Positions 18,478 through 28,457 of a DNA stretch of 64,000 nucleotides are shown one piece after another. The DNA lies in assembly GCF_025153525.1 (NCBI RefSeq), contig NZ_JANZNR010000002.1, forward strand, positions 372,001 through 436,000, in the 5' to 3' direction. The notes beneath the pieces were generated by a model. It did not search any database. It saw only the letters and a list, made by a program, of their open reading frames with translations, and was not told where the DNA came from. This DNA comes from Psychroserpens sp. SPM9 (lineage in GTDB: Bacteria; Bacteroidota; Bacteroidia; Flavobacteriales; Flavobacteriaceae). Each line of letters begins with the position of its first letter. Position 1 is the stretch's first letter. The translations under genes were made by a program, and so were the position numbers.

Positions 18478-20526
18478 ATGAAATCAAAACTACTAGTATT
18501 AACCATTTTATCTTTAGCATTTTGTTCTCAAACTTTTGGGCAACCTGCTAATGATAACATTAGTGGAGCCATACCTATAACTCCCTCTCCAGAAGGAACG
18601 GGTTGCTCTGTAACAACATTTAACCTACCTTTTTCAACAGATGGGACTACCGATAGTGGCGTTCAAGGAAGTTGTAGAACCTCTGGATTGGATCAATTCT
18701 TTACTTGGACTGCAACGACAACAGCCTTATATTTTTCGTCTCAAAGCCCTGGAAATCCTGGCGCTGTAATTTGGGATTCTACAGGTACTGTCGAAATTGA
18801 CTGTGCTGATACTTTTGAAACAGACAACTTAACAGGCTGGAATATAGGCGACGATCTTATCATTCAAATTTATGATTTTGTAGGATCTACATCCGATGTA
18901 GGCTTTTGTCTAGAGGCTTTAAATTATACACCTCCACCACCAATGCCCGTCACTTTTAGCGGACAAGCTGGAGGAACTTCAGGTGCTTATAAAATTGGAG
19001 CTGTTGATATGAATGGTGATCATTTAGACGATTTAGTTTGTGTTAATAAAGATTCTATTTATAACAATGGTAGTGGGAATGTAAGTGTCCCTAGACCTTA
19101 TGTATTCATAAGCTATCAACTTCCTACTGGAGGCTTTCAAAAATCTACTATTACAACAACTTATCCAGACTTTGCTCCTACTTGGAGTTTGGCCGCTGCA
19201 GATTATGACAGAAACGGCTACAATGATTTGGTATACGGAGCAAGTAGTGGTGTCACTTTTATGAGAGCTAATGCAACAGGAACTGGTTTTACAGAAATTT
19301 CTGGTCCAGAAGATGTATTTTCACAACGCTCAAATTTTGTAGACATTAATAACGATGGTCATCTTGATGCTTTTGTTTGCCATGATACTGAACCTAATGT
19401 CTATTATTTAAATGATGGTAGTGGAAACCTAACCTTCAACCAAGGAGGTTTAGGAGATTATGCATCTGGAGGAAACTACGGGTCGATATGGGTTGATTAC
19501 GATAATGATAGAGATATTGATATGTTTATCGCAAAATGTGGAGGAAATATAGCACGAAGAACCAATCAAATGCTTACCAACGATGGATCTGGAAACTATA
19601 CTGAAAATGCAGCTGCTATTGGCTTAGATGATCCTATGCAAACCTGGTCTGCAGCTTGGGGAGATTTTGACAATGATGGTGATATGGATGTATTTGTAGG
19701 AGCGAGTACAGGCTCTCATAAGTTGATGCGTAATGACAACGGAATATTTACAGATATTACCTCTGGTTCTGGAGTAAGTGTCCTTTCTAGCACTTCTACC
19801 GAAACTGTAACCTTTGATTTTGATAATGACGGAAATCTGGATTTAGTCTCAGGAAACAATATCCTTTTTGGTAAAGGCAACATGACTTTTGATGTTTATA
19901 CTGGTGTTTTTCCTGGATCTGGATCTTATGGCGATTTAAATAATGATGGTTATATTGACGCATTTAATTCTGGTAGCGTTTATATGAATAATGCCGAAAG
20001 TAACAATAACTGGATCAAAATTCACACTGTTGGAACTGCAAGTAATATTAATGGAATTGGTGCGCGTGTTGAAGTACATACCAATTCAGGTGTAAAAATC
20101 AGAGATGTGAGGAGTGGTGACGGATTTAGATATATGAATTCACTCAATACGCATATAGGAATTGGTACAGAAACAAGCATTAATTCGATAGTTGTATACT
20201 GGCCTTCTGGCATAATTGACACCATTTCCAATCCGACCATAAATGACTCTTTAGAGATTATTGAAGGCGCTACTTTGAGTTTAGAAAACTCACTTACTAA
20301 TGCCTTGTTTATTTATCCAAATCCAACTAAAGATGTTTTAAATATCAATGATTTAGAACTTAATAACTCAGCGATTTATACCATTTTCGATATCACTGGG
20401 AAAAGAATAATGAATGCAAAACTTCATTCATCAACAATTGATGTTTCAAGTTTATCTCCAGGAAATTATATTTTAAGAATAGTTTCTGGAACTCAAATAA
20501 AAAGTCAAAAGTTTGTGAAAAATTAA
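18478..20526 (+). CDS. secreted FG-GAP/UnbV (CRTAC1-like) protein, T9SS type A
   Basis: 682 residues. After the signal peptide (ending CSQTFGQ) comes a PPC-like domain, then a beta-propeller of FG-GAP/VCBS repeats with Ca-binding DxDxDG-type loops (DFDNDGDMDVF, DYDNDRDIDMF, DLNNDGYIDAF), an ASPIC/UnbV domain (GIGARVEVHT ... VYWPSG) and a C-terminal T9SS type A sorting domain (YPNPTKDVLNI ... GNYILRIVSG). Highly similar to the next gene over the last 500 residues. A calcium-stabilised surface or secreted protein of unknown ligand, downstream of the diheme lipoprotein. Confidence 0.85.
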   Translation: MKSKLLVLTILSLAFCSQTFGQPANDNISGAIPITPSPEGTGCSVTTFNLPFSTDGTTDSGVQGSCRTSGLDQFFTWTATTTALYFSSQSPGNPGAVIWDSTGTVEIDCADTFETDNLTGWNIGDDLIIQIYDFVGSTSDVGFCLEALNYTPPPPMPVTFSGQAGGTSGAYKIGAVDMNGDHLDDLVCVNKDSIYNNGSGNVSVPRPYVFISYQLPTGGFQKSTITTTYPDFAPTWSLAAADYDRNGYNDLVYGASSGVTFMRANATGTGFTEISGPEDVFSQRSNFVDINNDGHLDAFVCHDTEPNVYYLNDGSGNLTFNQGGLGDYASGGNYGSIWVDYDNDRDIDMFIAKCGGNIARRTNQMLTNDGSGNYTENAAAIGLDDPMQTWSAAWGDFDNDGDMDVFVGASTGSHKLMRNDNGIFTDITSGSGVSVLSSTSTETVTFDFDNDGNLDLVSGNNILFGKGNMTFDVYTGVFPGSGSYGDLNNDGYIDAFNSGSVYMNNAESNNNWIKIHTVGTASNINGIGARVEVHTNSGVKIRDVRSGDGFRYMNSLNTHIGIGTETSINSIVVYWPSGIIDTISNPTINDSLEIIEGATLSLENSLTNALFIYPNPTKDVLNINDLELNNSAIYTIFDITGKRIMNAKLHSSTIDVSSLSPGNYILRIVSGTQIKSQKFVKN

Positions 20527-20528
20527 AT

Positions 20529-20566
20529 AAAAAAGCCTCTTTACCAATAATTTAGAGGCTTTTTTC
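20529..20566 (+). terminator. intrinsic terminator
   Basis: AAAAAGCCTCT pairs with AGAGGCTTTTT. Very similar to the terminator after the next gene, including the following TTACTTTTATG, which indicates that gene and flank were duplicated together. Confidence 0.85.
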
Positions 20567-20606
20567 TTACTTTTATGGACTTTCATTAATTAATAAATCA
20601 ATCTTT

Positions 20607-23030
20607 ATGAAAAAAATTACCCTCGCACTTTTTTGTTTAAGTGTATTTTTTAGTTTCTCCCAAACACTAAACCAACCTGCAAATTGGCCTAATGCCAATT
20701 GGACACTTGACGGTAACTATATTGCAACTTCTGACGCTTTGGAAGGAGACCCAACAACATCTAATAGTTTTTCATATAATGATGATGCTGCCGGACAAGG
20801 ACATCAAGACAATATTTCTGCTGAATCACCTGTCATTAACCTTACTGCAGCTAACTCTGCTGGAGAAAATTGGGTTACTGTAGGAACAAGTTACGTTTAT
20901 CGTGCTTTAGGTGACCAATTACAACTTCAATATTGGGATGCTGATAGTGCATCTTGGGTTGATTGGGGAGATGCCTTTACGGAAACAACAAATAATATAA
21001 GCGATAATTTTTGCTCTGGAACTGCTGTTAGCTTTAACTCAAGTGTACTAAATATTTCTTCATTTACTACAAATCAATTAAGTAATTTCAGATACAGATT
21101 TTACTATGATGATGCGCAAGTTGGTGGTTTTTGGGGATGGGGTTTTTGTATACAATCCCCAACTATAAGCTCTCAAACACCTCCTGCTTGCCCAAATATT
21201 TCTGAACTTACTGTCACCAACGTTACTGTTAATTCAGCAAATGCTTATTGGCAAGCTGGTGGTTCAGAATCTAATTGGGAAGTTGCTCTGCAGGCTTCTG
21301 GATCAGGAATCCCTTCTGGTTCTGGCACCTCAACAACATCTAATAACCCTTATCCATTAACAGGATTAACACCTGGTACTAACTATGAGATATACGTTAG
21401 AGGATTCTGTGGAGGATCAGACTACAGTAACTGGATTGGACCAATCGCTTTTTCTACATTAAATCCTGCACGTGTTAATTTCACTACAGAATCAATGTCT
21501 ATTGGTGGTTACGATTTAACCGTTGTTGATATGGATGGGGACCACCTCGATGATATTGTATCAGCAAGCACCAATAATGTGAATGTACATTATCAACTAA
21601 GTACTGGTGGCTTTAATGAAGTTAATATCTCGACACCTAGCGCCAATTACTTACCAGGATGGAGTATGGCTGCGGCCGATTTTGATAGAAATGGAAAAAC
21701 CGATTTACTTTATGCTGCAGGTAACGGAGTTACTTTTATGAAACAAAATGCTTCAGGTACTGGTTTTACTGAAATCTCAACGTCTGAATATGTGTTTTCT
21801 CAACGATCAAATTTTGCAGATATTAACGATGATGGGCATTTAGATGCTTTTGTTTGTCATGATGTTGAACCTAATGTTTATTATATCAATGATGGCTCTG
21901 GAAACTTAACATTCTACCAATCTAACGTGACTCCTGGTGCTCCTGTAAATTTAGGAGATTATGCTTCTGGTGGTAACTACGGATCCATATGGATTGATTA
22001 CGATAATGATCGCGATTTAGATATGTTTATCGCTAAATGTGGTGGTGAAACTGCTCGTAGAAGAAATAATATGTTAACCAATAATGGCAACAATACTTAT
22101 ACTGAAAATGCTGCTGCTCTTGGCTTAGATGACCCAATGCAAACTTGGTCTTCGTCATGGGGAGATTTTGATAATGATGGAGATATGGATCTTTTTGTTG
22201 GTGCTAGTTCTGGAAATCATAAACTCATGCGTAATAACATGGACGGAACATTTACAGACGTCACCGCTGGCTCTGGTGTAAGTGTTGCGCCAACTGGACA
22301 TGAAAATGTAAGTTATGATATTGATAATGATGGCTATCTAGACATCTTATGTAATGGTACGATCTTATACGGAAAAGGAGATCTTACTTTTGAAGATGCC
22401 GACAGCAATCAATTAGATTATAAAAATGGGTCTTTTGGAGATTTAAATAGTGACGGATTCATTGATGCGTATTATAATGGAAATATTTACTGGAACCTTA
22501 CGACACCAAATAACTGGATAACTATTAACACCGTTGGGGTACAAAGTAATATTGATGGTATTGGAGCTAGAGTTGAACTTTATACCAATGCTGGTGTTCA
22601 AATTAGAGACGTAAGAAGTGGAGAAGGCTTTGAGTTTATGAGTACTTTAAATACACACTTCGGAATTGGTACCGAAACTTCAATTAACAGTGTTGTAATC
22701 TACTGGCCATCTGGTGTGATTGATACCATCTCTAATCCTGACATTAATGAACCGCTTGAAGTGATTGAAGGCGCAACATTAACTTTAGAAAACTCATTTG
22801 TTAATGATTTAATTTTATACCCTAACCCAACTAAAGATGTATTAAACATCTCCACTATTGATGAGCTTCATAATGCTGTTTATACCATATTTGATATCAA
22901 CGGGAAACGTGTTTTAAATTCAAAGTTAAATCAAAATACAATTGATGTAAGAAGTCTTAATACTGGAAACTATATCTTAAGAATTGTTTCAGGAAATACG
23001 ATTAAAAGTCAGAAATTTATTAAGCAATAA
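20607..23030 (+). CDS. secreted fibronectin-III/FG-GAP/UnbV protein, T9SS type A
   Basis: 807-residue paralogue of the preceding protein. The N-terminal part differs: after the signal peptide (SVFFSFSQT) come a jelly-roll-like region and a fibronectin type III domain (residues about 195-285, CPNISELTVTNVTVNSANAY ... YEIYVRGFC). The propeller with Ca-binding loops, UnbV domain and sorting domain align residue by residue with the previous gene (for example GDYASGGNYGSIW and DPMQTWSS). Domain shuffling in front of a conserved propeller is a visible difference between the copies. Confidence 0.85.
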   Translation: MKKITLALFCLSVFFSFSQTLNQPANWPNANWTLDGNYIATSDALEGDPTTSNSFSYNDDAAGQGHQDNISAESPVINLTAANSAGENWVTVGTSYVYRALGDQLQLQYWDADSASWVDWGDAFTETTNNISDNFCSGTAVSFNSSVLNISSFTTNQLSNFRYRFYYDDAQVGGFWGWGFCIQSPTISSQTPPACPNISELTVTNVTVNSANAYWQAGGSESNWEVALQASGSGIPSGSGTSTTSNNPYPLTGLTPGTNYEIYVRGFCGGSDYSNWIGPIAFSTLNPARVNFTTESMSIGGYDLTVVDMDGDHLDDIVSASTNNVNVHYQLSTGGFNEVNISTPSANYLPGWSMAAADFDRNGKTDLLYAAGNGVTFMKQNASGTGFTEISTSEYVFSQRSNFADINDDGHLDAFVCHDVEPNVYYINDGSGNLTFYQSNVTPGAPVNLGDYASGGNYGSIWIDYDNDRDLDMFIAKCGGETARRRNNMLTNNGNNTYTENAAALGLDDPMQTWSSSWGDFDNDGDMDLFVGASSGNHKLMRNNMDGTFTDVTAGSGVSVAPTGHENVSYDIDNDGYLDILCNGTILYGKGDLTFEDADSNQLDYKNGSFGDLNSDGFIDAYYNGNIYWNLTTPNNWITINTVGVQSNIDGIGARVELYTNAGVQIRDVRSGEGFEFMSTLNTHFGIGTETSINSVVIYWPSGVIDTISNPDINEPLEVIEGATLTLENSFVNDLILYPNPTKDVLNISTIDELHNAVYTIFDINGKRVLNSKLNQNTIDVRSLNTGNYILRIVSGNTIKSQKFIKQ

Positions 23031-23049
23031 ATTGTCTTAACAAATTCTT

Positions 23050-23088
23050 AAAAAAGCCTTTACATATTATTTGTAGAGGCTTTTTTCG
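23050..23088 (+). terminator. intrinsic terminator
   Basis: AAAAAGCCTTTAC with GTAGAGGCTTTTTT, close in sequence to the one at 20529. Confidence 0.8.
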
Positions 23089-23125
23089 TTACTTTTATGA
23101 ATAACTAATTAAAGACAAAATCAAA

Positions 23126-25294
23126 ATGAAAAAAATTTCATTATTAATATTGGCTATTGTTACTTTTAGCGCTTGTAAAGAAGATGCTAAAGAACAAAAA
23201 TCAGACATCGTGATTAATTATCCTGAAACAAAAAAAGTAGATACTGTAACGAATTATTTTGGTACAGATGTCAAAGATCCTTATCGCTGGTTAGAAGACG
23301 ACAGAAGTAAAGACACCGAAAGTTGGGTGAAGTCTCAAAACCAAGCCACCTTTGGGTATCTAGACAACATTCCTTATCGTGAAGAACTCAAAGAACGCTT
23401 ATCCAAACTATGGAACTACGAAAAAGTAGGCGCGCCTTTTAAAGAAGGAGATTACACCTATTTCTATAAAAATGATGGTTTACAAAACCAATATGTCATT
23501 TACCGTTATAAAACCGGAGAGGACCCAAGTACAGCAACTGTTTTTTTAGATCCTAATACATTTAAAGAAGATGGTACCATTTCACTTGGAGGTACTAGTT
23601 TTTCTAAAGACGGAAAAACATTAGCTTATGCGATTTCTGAAGGTGGTAGCGACTGGCGAAAAATCCTAATTATGGATACCGAAAGCAAAAAAATTATTGA
23701 AGACACTCTGGTTGATATCAAATTTAGTGGGATGTCTTGGTATAAAAATGAAGGTTTCTACTATTCCAGTTACGACAAACCTAAAGGAAGCGAATTATCT
23801 GCTAAAACCGACCAACATAAAGTCTACTATCATAAATTAGGAACCTCACAAAAAGATGATCTGGTGATTTTTGGAGGAAAAGCTTCCGAAAAACACCGTT
23901 ATATTGGTGGCTCCGTTTCTGAGGATGATAAATATCTTTTTATTTCGGCGAGTGTATCAACTTCTGGTAATAAATTATTTCTAAAAGATCTTTCAAAACC
24001 TAACAGTCCTTTAGTAACAATTTTAGATCATACCGATAGTGACACCTATCCAATTGAGAACGTAGGCAGTAAGATTTATTTGGTCACAAATCTCAATGCG
24101 CCAAATAAAAAGATTGTAACTGTTGACGCTTCTAATCCTACTCCAGAAAACTGGGTCGATTTCATTCCCGAAACACAAAATGTCCTAAGCCCTTCTAAGG
24201 GTGGTGGCTACTTTTTTGCCGAATATATGGTCGATGCGGTTTCAAAAGTTTTACAATACGATTATGATGGTAAACTTGTAAGAGAAGTTAAATTACCTGG
24301 TGTTGGAAGTGCTGGTGGATTTGGCGCTAAAAAAGAAGATAAAGAACTATACTATTCTTTTACTAACTACGTAACACCTGGAAGTATTTACTTATATGAT
24401 ATTGAAAAAGGAACTTCAGAATTATACCGTAAGCCCGATATCGATTTCAATCCTAGTGATTACGAAAGCAAACAAGTATTCTACAATTCGAAAGACGGAA
24501 CTAAAGTTCCAATGATTATAACACACAAAAAAGGCCTAAAACTCAATGGTAAAAACCCAACAATTCTTTACGGTTATGGTGGTTTTAATATTAGTTTAAC
24601 CCCATCATTTAGTATCGCTAATGCCGTTTGGATGGAACAAGGCGGTATTTATGCGGTTCCTAATCTTCGTGGTGGTGGAGAATACGGAAAAGCATGGCAT
24701 AAAGCGGGTACACAATTAAAGAAGCAAAATGTTTTTGACGACTTTATTGCTGCTGCCGAATATCTTATCGAAAACAACTATACGTCTAGTGATTATCTGG
24801 CCATAAGAGGTGGTTCAAACGGTGGTTTATTAGTTGGAGCAACAATGACGCAACGTCCAGACTTAATGAAGGTAGCCTTGCCTGCAGTTGGTGTTCTTGA
24901 CATGCTACGCTACCACACTTTTACTGCTGGCGCTGGATGGGCTTATGACTACGGAACTGCCGATGATAACAAAGAAATGTTCGAATACCTGAAAGGATAT
25001 TCGCCTGTTCATAATGTTAAAGAAGGTGTTGAATATCCAGCGACTATGGTGACCACAGGCGATCATGACGATCGTGTTGTACCTGCTCATAGCTTTAAAT
25101 TTGCTGCCGAATTACAAGCCAAACAATCTGGTAATAATCCAACACTTATCCGTATTGAAACCGATGCTGGTCATGGCGCAGGAACACCTGTTTCTAAAAC
25201 CATCGAACAGTATGCCGATATTTTCGGATTTACGCTCTATAACATGGGATTTGATGTCTTACCTAGTAAAACAAAAGAACAAGTAAAAGGTTAA
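23126..25294 (+). CDS. prolyl oligopeptidase family serine peptidase, lipoprotein
   Basis: S9A peptidase of 722 residues that cleaves proline-containing peptides. The signal peptide ends in FSACKE, a lipobox, so it is envelope-anchored. It starts after the leader with the family pattern DPYRWLEDD. The propeller occupies about residues 100-430. The catalytic Ser is in [12 protein letters not shown], the Asp in [14 protein letters not shown] and the His in AGHGAGTP. Single gene, closed by the terminator at 25313. Confidence 0.93.
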   Translation: MKKISLLILAIVTFSACKEDAKEQKSDIVINYPETKKVDTVTNYFGTDVKDPYRWLEDDRSKDTESWVKSQNQATFGYLDNIPYREELKERLSKLWNYEKVGAPFKEGDYTYFYKNDGLQNQYVIYRYKTGEDPSTATVFLDPNTFKEDGTISLGGTSFSKDGKTLAYAISEGGSDWRKILIMDTESKKIIEDTLVDIKFSGMSWYKNEGFYYSSYDKPKGSELSAKTDQHKVYYHKLGTSQKDDLVIFGGKASEKHRYIGGSVSEDDKYLFISASVSTSGNKLFLKDLSKPNSPLVTILDHTDSDTYPIENVGSKIYLVTNLNAPNKKIVTVDASNPTPENWVDFIPETQNVLSPSKGGGYFFAEYMVDAVSKVLQYDYDGKLVREVKLPGVGSAGGFGAKKEDKELYYSFTNYVTPGSIYLYDIEKGTSELYRKPDIDFNPSDYESKQVFYNSKDGTKVPMIITHKKGLKLNGKNPTILYGYGGFNISLTPSFSIANAVWMEQGGIYAVPNLRGGGEYGKAWHKAGTQLKKQNVFDDFIAAAEYLIENNYTSSDYLAIRGGSNGGLLVGATMTQRPDLMKVALPAVGVLDMLRYHTFTAGAGWAYDYGTADDNKEMFEYLKGYSPVHNVKEGVEYPATMVTTGDHDDRVVPAHSFKFAAELQAKQSGNNPTLIRIETDAGHGAGTPVSKTIEQYADIFGFTLYNMGFDVLPSKTKEQVKG

Positions 25295-25312
25295 TCTTTT
25301 ATATATCTATTT

Positions 25313-25346
25313 AAAAGTCGCTCTACTGTTGAGCGGCTTTTTTTTA
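25313..25346 (+). terminator. intrinsic terminator
   Basis: AAAGTCGCTC with GAGCGGCTTTTTTTT (one G-T pair), right after the peptidase gene. Confidence 0.8.
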
Positions 25347-25349
25347 TAG

Positions 25350-25357
25350 TATTTTTG
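25350..25357 (+). promoter_or_regulatory. -7 box (TATTTTTG) directly before the ABC ATPase start
   Basis: Exact TAnnTTTG match. Its G is 8 bases before the ATG, so transcription would start at or next to the start codon. Confidence 0.45.
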
Positions 25358-25364
25358 CACCGTC

Positions 25365-26276
25365 ATGCTCAAGGTAAAACATCTTACATTTTCATATCAT
25401 AAAACACCGGTTTTAAAAGACCTCTCTTTTAAAGTTCAGCAAGGGGATCACTTGGCTATAATTGGCGAAAGTGGTTCTGGAAAAAGCACGCTTCTAAAAG
25501 TGCTTTACGGCGAATACGATGTAAACTTCGGAAATATTTATTGGAAAGACACCGAAATTTTAGGACCAAAACACAATCTCGTTATTGGTTATGATTTTAT
25601 GAAATACGTCGCCCAGGAATTTGATTTAATGCCTTTTACATCCGTCGAAGAAAATATCGGAAAGTTTCTCTCTAATTTCTTTCCGACGGAAAAAAAAGAA
25701 CGCACCGCAGAACTCCTCGAAGTTGTTGAACTAACAGCTTTTTCTAAAACTAAAGTGAAGACACTTTCTGGCGGACAAAAACAACGTGTGGCATTAGCAA
25801 GAGCATTGGCAAAACAACCCGAAATCATATTACTGGATGAGCCTTTTAGTCATATTGATAACTTTAAAAAACAATCGCTTAGACGTAATGTTTTTAAATA
25901 TCTGAAATCGAAAAATATTACGTGTATGGTTGCTACACATGATAAAAATGACGTCCTCGGATTTGCAGATAATATCATCGTTTTAAACAACAATCAAATT
26001 GAAGCCTACGATACACCCGAAGCTTTATATAAAACTCCAAAAACACCCTTAATCGCTTCCTTTTTTGACGAATTTAATGTAATTGACAACCAAATTGTTT
26101 ATGCGCATCAACTAAAAGTCGTCAACGATTCTAAGTGGAAAGCGACAGTAATTACTTGCTACTTTAAAGGCAATTACTATTTAGTTGAAGCAGATTTAAA
26201 TGGCGAAAAGGTGTTTTTTGAGAGCCTTATTCAACTTCAAAAAGACCAAAATATCTACCTTAAAATAGAATTATAA
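25365..26276 (+). CDS. ABC transporter ATP-binding protein (orphan)
   Basis: 303 residues. The ATPase domain has Walker A GESGSGKST, Q-loop region, signature LSGGQKQRVALARAL, Walker B IILLDEP and H-loop VATHDKND. The last 75 residues after YKTPKTPLIASFF form a small beta-rich extension like the TOBE-type domains of importers. No permease or binding protein is nearby, so the transported substrate is unknown. The stop overlaps the convergent WYL-PhyH gene by 6 bases. Confidence 0.88.
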   Translation: MLKVKHLTFSYHKTPVLKDLSFKVQQGDHLAIIGESGSGKSTLLKVLYGEYDVNFGNIYWKDTEILGPKHNLVIGYDFMKYVAQEFDLMPFTSVEENIGKFLSNFFPTEKKERTAELLEVVELTAFSKTKVKTLSGGQKQRVALARALAKQPEIILLDEPFSHIDNFKKQSLRRNVFKYLKSKNITCMVATHDKNDVLGFADNIIVLNNNQIEAYDTPEALYKTPKTPLIASFFDEFNVIDNQIVYAHQLKVVNDSKWKATVITCYFKGNYYLVEADLNGEKVFFESLIQLQKDQNIYLKIEL

Positions 26277-27992
26277 ATCTTCGCGTTCGGCATATTGCAA
26301 CCCGTTTGGTAATTCTATTGAAGAAAATTCTAAGTGCAAAACCCGTCGGCGTCGTTGTACTTTAGATGCCGAAGAGGCATGTAATAATAAAGGTTTTAAT
26401 AACTGAACTCCACCTGCTCCCAATTCACTTACAAAAGGTATTGAATTGGTCGTAATCAACTTAATTTCTTCATCTGTTAAACGCTTTTGATGAGACCCTG
26501 GAATCACTTTTAAAGCGCCATTTTTAACCGTCGTGTCATCTAAATGAATACGCATGGCAAATGTTTTTTTTGAAATGTCTTCAGGAGGACGCACACCAAT
26601 CACACCCTTTTTGTTGGTCCACGATGTAAAGCCTTTGGTTTCAATCTTTTCCAAAACATTAATAGGCACATCCTGATGCCAGCTCACATACCAATTGTCT
26701 TGAGGAGATTTATCAAAATAAATGGCTTTGGTTAAAAATGCTTCTTTATTTATGGTCTTAATAAGCTTTTTGAAATTTTTATTAAACAGGATATCCTTTA
26801 GTTCTGGCATTTTCAAAAGGACTTCGCGCATGCCAAAAGCTTGTTCGTTATGATGCTTGATATAGGCCTCTAATTTTGCCTTTAATTTTCTAATATCACG
26901 CTTGGTATAGACATGATTTAAAATCCCAAAACCTTTGTACTCTAATCGTTTGGATATTGTACGTAGATTTTTGTCGTTAATTTCGGTTTCATAAACATCA
27001 ACAGCATCATACAACCGCTCTTTAATTGATCGCTTTAAGCGTTCTGGCGCCACTACTTTAATCCCTTCGCCCAAGCCTAAAATTTCTTTTTCAAGTTCAA
27101 AATTTAACTGAACTTCCAAAGCAATCGTCACACCATAATTATCTCTAGCTATTTCTTTTTGAGTATGATGAAAAGGCTTGGTTAAAATGTATGGCGCTTG
27201 TTTGTGATGGACATAAAGTACAACAGTTTCGGGTTTTAGTGACGGACTCACAGAAACACCAATAGCGTTTTTGTAGTAAGCTTCAGAATCGAAATCATTA
27301 TCAACAACAAATGTTTTATCACTCTTTTTGACAGCAATGATGCGGTCTAAAGCTAAATTCATAATCCCTTCATTAGACTTTCGTTTTCCAATAACAAACC
27401 ATCGGTTTCTAAACTCTTTAAGCAAGTAAGGGTAAAAAACAAACGTACTCTCATGACGCGCTTTAAACGATTGATAAGTCATTTCTATCGCTTGTTTTTT
27501 CAGAATAAATTGATACAATTGATCTAAAAATACTAAGCCTTTTAAATTATCATTTTTTTCAAAATCTATTAAAGACTTTGCATGAGTTTTTTGAGTGTAT
27601 ACATGGTCTTCCAGTTTTTGAACCATACTTCCTAACTCTGAAAAATGAGAAAAGCCCTGAAACTGTTTTAAAAATGAAACCGCTTCTGATAATTTGCTTA
27701 AATCTTGATTGGAAATCGGACTATTAGTAATACTATAATCCTCATCGGCATATCTGTAATACTTTCGATCATAAACCTCAATGGGTGCATTATAACCTAA
27801 CTTATCACTTCGCATCATTTGAAGATCTAACTGAACCGTTCGTTTACTCACATCAACATCCTTACCTTCATATTCATAAAGCGCATCAGAAACAGCCTCA
27901 ATTAAATCATTGAGTGTCCATGGTCTGAAATGATTCTGAAGACATTTGTCAATGGTTTTATAGCGAATTAATGCATTTTTATTAACGGCCAT
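26271..27992 (-). CDS. WYL-domain transcription factor fused to phytanoyl-CoA dioxygenase-like domain
   Basis: 573 residues in three parts. Residues 1-90: a winged-helix DNA-binding domain (ALIRYKTIDKCL, SKRTVQLDLQMMR). Residues 145-340: a WYL sensor domain; the name motif reads RWFVIG at 197-202, followed by ALDRIIAVK. Residues 345-573: a PhyH-type Fe(II)/2-oxoglutarate oxygenase with metal ligands His439-x-Asp441 (WHQD), a distal His538 (LLLHASS) and an Arg cluster 547-550 for 2-oxoglutarate. WYL domains bind nucleic-acid-derived ligands and regulate stress and defence loci. It is divergent from an operator at 28036 that recurs before the tRNA-like array and rtcB, so it is the likely regulator of this RNA-repair locus. 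A fusion of these two domains is unusual. Confidence 0.85.
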   Translation of the reverse strand: MAVNKNALIRYKTIDKCLQNHFRPWTLNDLIEAVSDALYEYEGKDVDVSKRTVQLDLQMMRSDKLGYNAPIEVYDRKYYRYADEDYSITNSPISNQDLSKLSEAVSFLKQFQGFSHFSELGSMVQKLEDHVYTQKTHAKSLIDFEKNDNLKGLVFLDQLYQFILKKQAIEMTYQSFKARHESTFVFYPYLLKEFRNRWFVIGKRKSNEGIMNLALDRIIAVKKSDKTFVVDNDFDSEAYYKNAIGVSVSPSLKPETVVLYVHHKQAPYILTKPFHHTQKEIARDNYGVTIALEVQLNFELEKEILGLGEGIKVVAPERLKRSIKERLYDAVDVYETEINDKNLRTISKRLEYKGFGILNHVYTKRDIRKLKAKLEAYIKHHNEQAFGMREVLLKMPELKDILFNKNFKKLIKTINKEAFLTKAIYFDKSPQDNWYVSWHQDVPINVLEKIETKGFTSWTNKKGVIGVRPPEDISKKTFAMRIHLDDTTVKNGALKVIPGSHQKRLTDEEIKLITTNSIPFVSELGAGGVQLLKPLLLHASSASKVQRRRRVLHLEFSSIELPNGLQYAEREDL

Positions 27993-28035
27993 TTTATAAG
28001 ATTTTAGACTTCAATTTAACTGAAAATTTTTAGTG

Positions 28036-28069
28036 CGCAAAACGATTGCGCAACTAGTCTTGATCTTTG
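28036..28069 (+). promoter_or_regulatory. operator-promoter site 1: CGCAA-N5-TTGCG, 15 nt, TTTG
   Basis: CGCAA at 28036-28040 and TTGCG at 28046-28050 form a palindrome with a 5-base centre; the TTTG of the -7 box (GATCTTTG) is at 28066-28069, exactly 15 bases on. Same geometry at 30071 and 32481. It sits 44 bases from the start of the divergent WYL-PhyH gene, so it could also serve autoregulation. Confidence 0.75.
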
Positions 28070-28320
28070 CCTTAAATACAAAAATCATGGGAGCGCTAAA
28101 AAGGCATTTGGAGCATCAAAATTTTATCATTTAGACAAGAATTTGACATTAAAACAAAAATTATTTGCTTTTTTTAAAAAAATATAATACTTCGTATTAT
28201 GTGCTCAATTTTTGAGTGAAACCAAAAATAAATTTTGAAAATTAAAAAATTAATCTAAATCTTTGCAACGCATTTCAACCAAAACATAACAAACAGAAGT
28301 TGAATTAAAAATTAGAAACT

Positions 28321-28395
28321 ATGAGTTTATTTGTAACATATCAAAACAGTCCAAAAGGAATACCGCCTTTTGTGATGCTTCGCGACTATCGTTAG
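28321..28395 (+). CDS. possible 24-residue leader peptide
   Basis: MSLFVTYQNSPKGIPPFVML is the start of this short ORF, which ends in RDYR. The A-rich context before its ATG (ATTAGAAACT) resembles that of rtcB and the phosphoesterase in the same locus, and it is followed by a terminator 25 bases later, as in attenuator leaders. No homology recognised. Confidence 0.25.
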   Translation: MSLFVTYQNSPKGIPPFVMLRDYR

Positions 28396-28419
28396 ATAAA
28401 CTTTTCAAATTTATATATG

Positions 28420-28457
28420 AAAAATCCGAAGCCAATTAAAACTGTTTCGGATTTTTT
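28420..28457 (+). terminator. intrinsic terminator inside the leader
   Basis: AAAATCCGAA pairs with TTTCGGATTTT, followed by a T run. It lies between operator site 1 and the TPR gene and so could attenuate it. Confidence 0.7.

Larger units (their letters stand above)
28077..28457 (+). ncRNA. candidate leader RNA / small transcript from operator site 1
   Basis: This gene-free stretch (27993-28572 as a whole) starts at the expected transcription start of operator site 1 and ends in the terminator at 28420-28457, giving an RNA of about 380 bases before the TPR gene. It holds a 15-codon ORF (28087-28134, MGALKRHLEHQNFII) and a 24-codon ORF (28321-28395). A second weak -7 box (AATCTTTG) lies at 28258-28265. 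After the terminator come a TTAACC/GGTTAA hairpin and a 14-base palindrome (28532-28545). Whether the RNA is a sensor, an attenuated leader or a peptide message is open. Confidence 0.35.

Noticed and set aside
28036-28050. The CGCAA-N5-TTGCG sites as sigma-54 promoters (RtcR in proteobacteria uses sigma-54)
   Set aside because: The GG-N10-GC hallmark of -24/-12 elements is absent, while a Bacteroidota -7 box follows at constant spacing.
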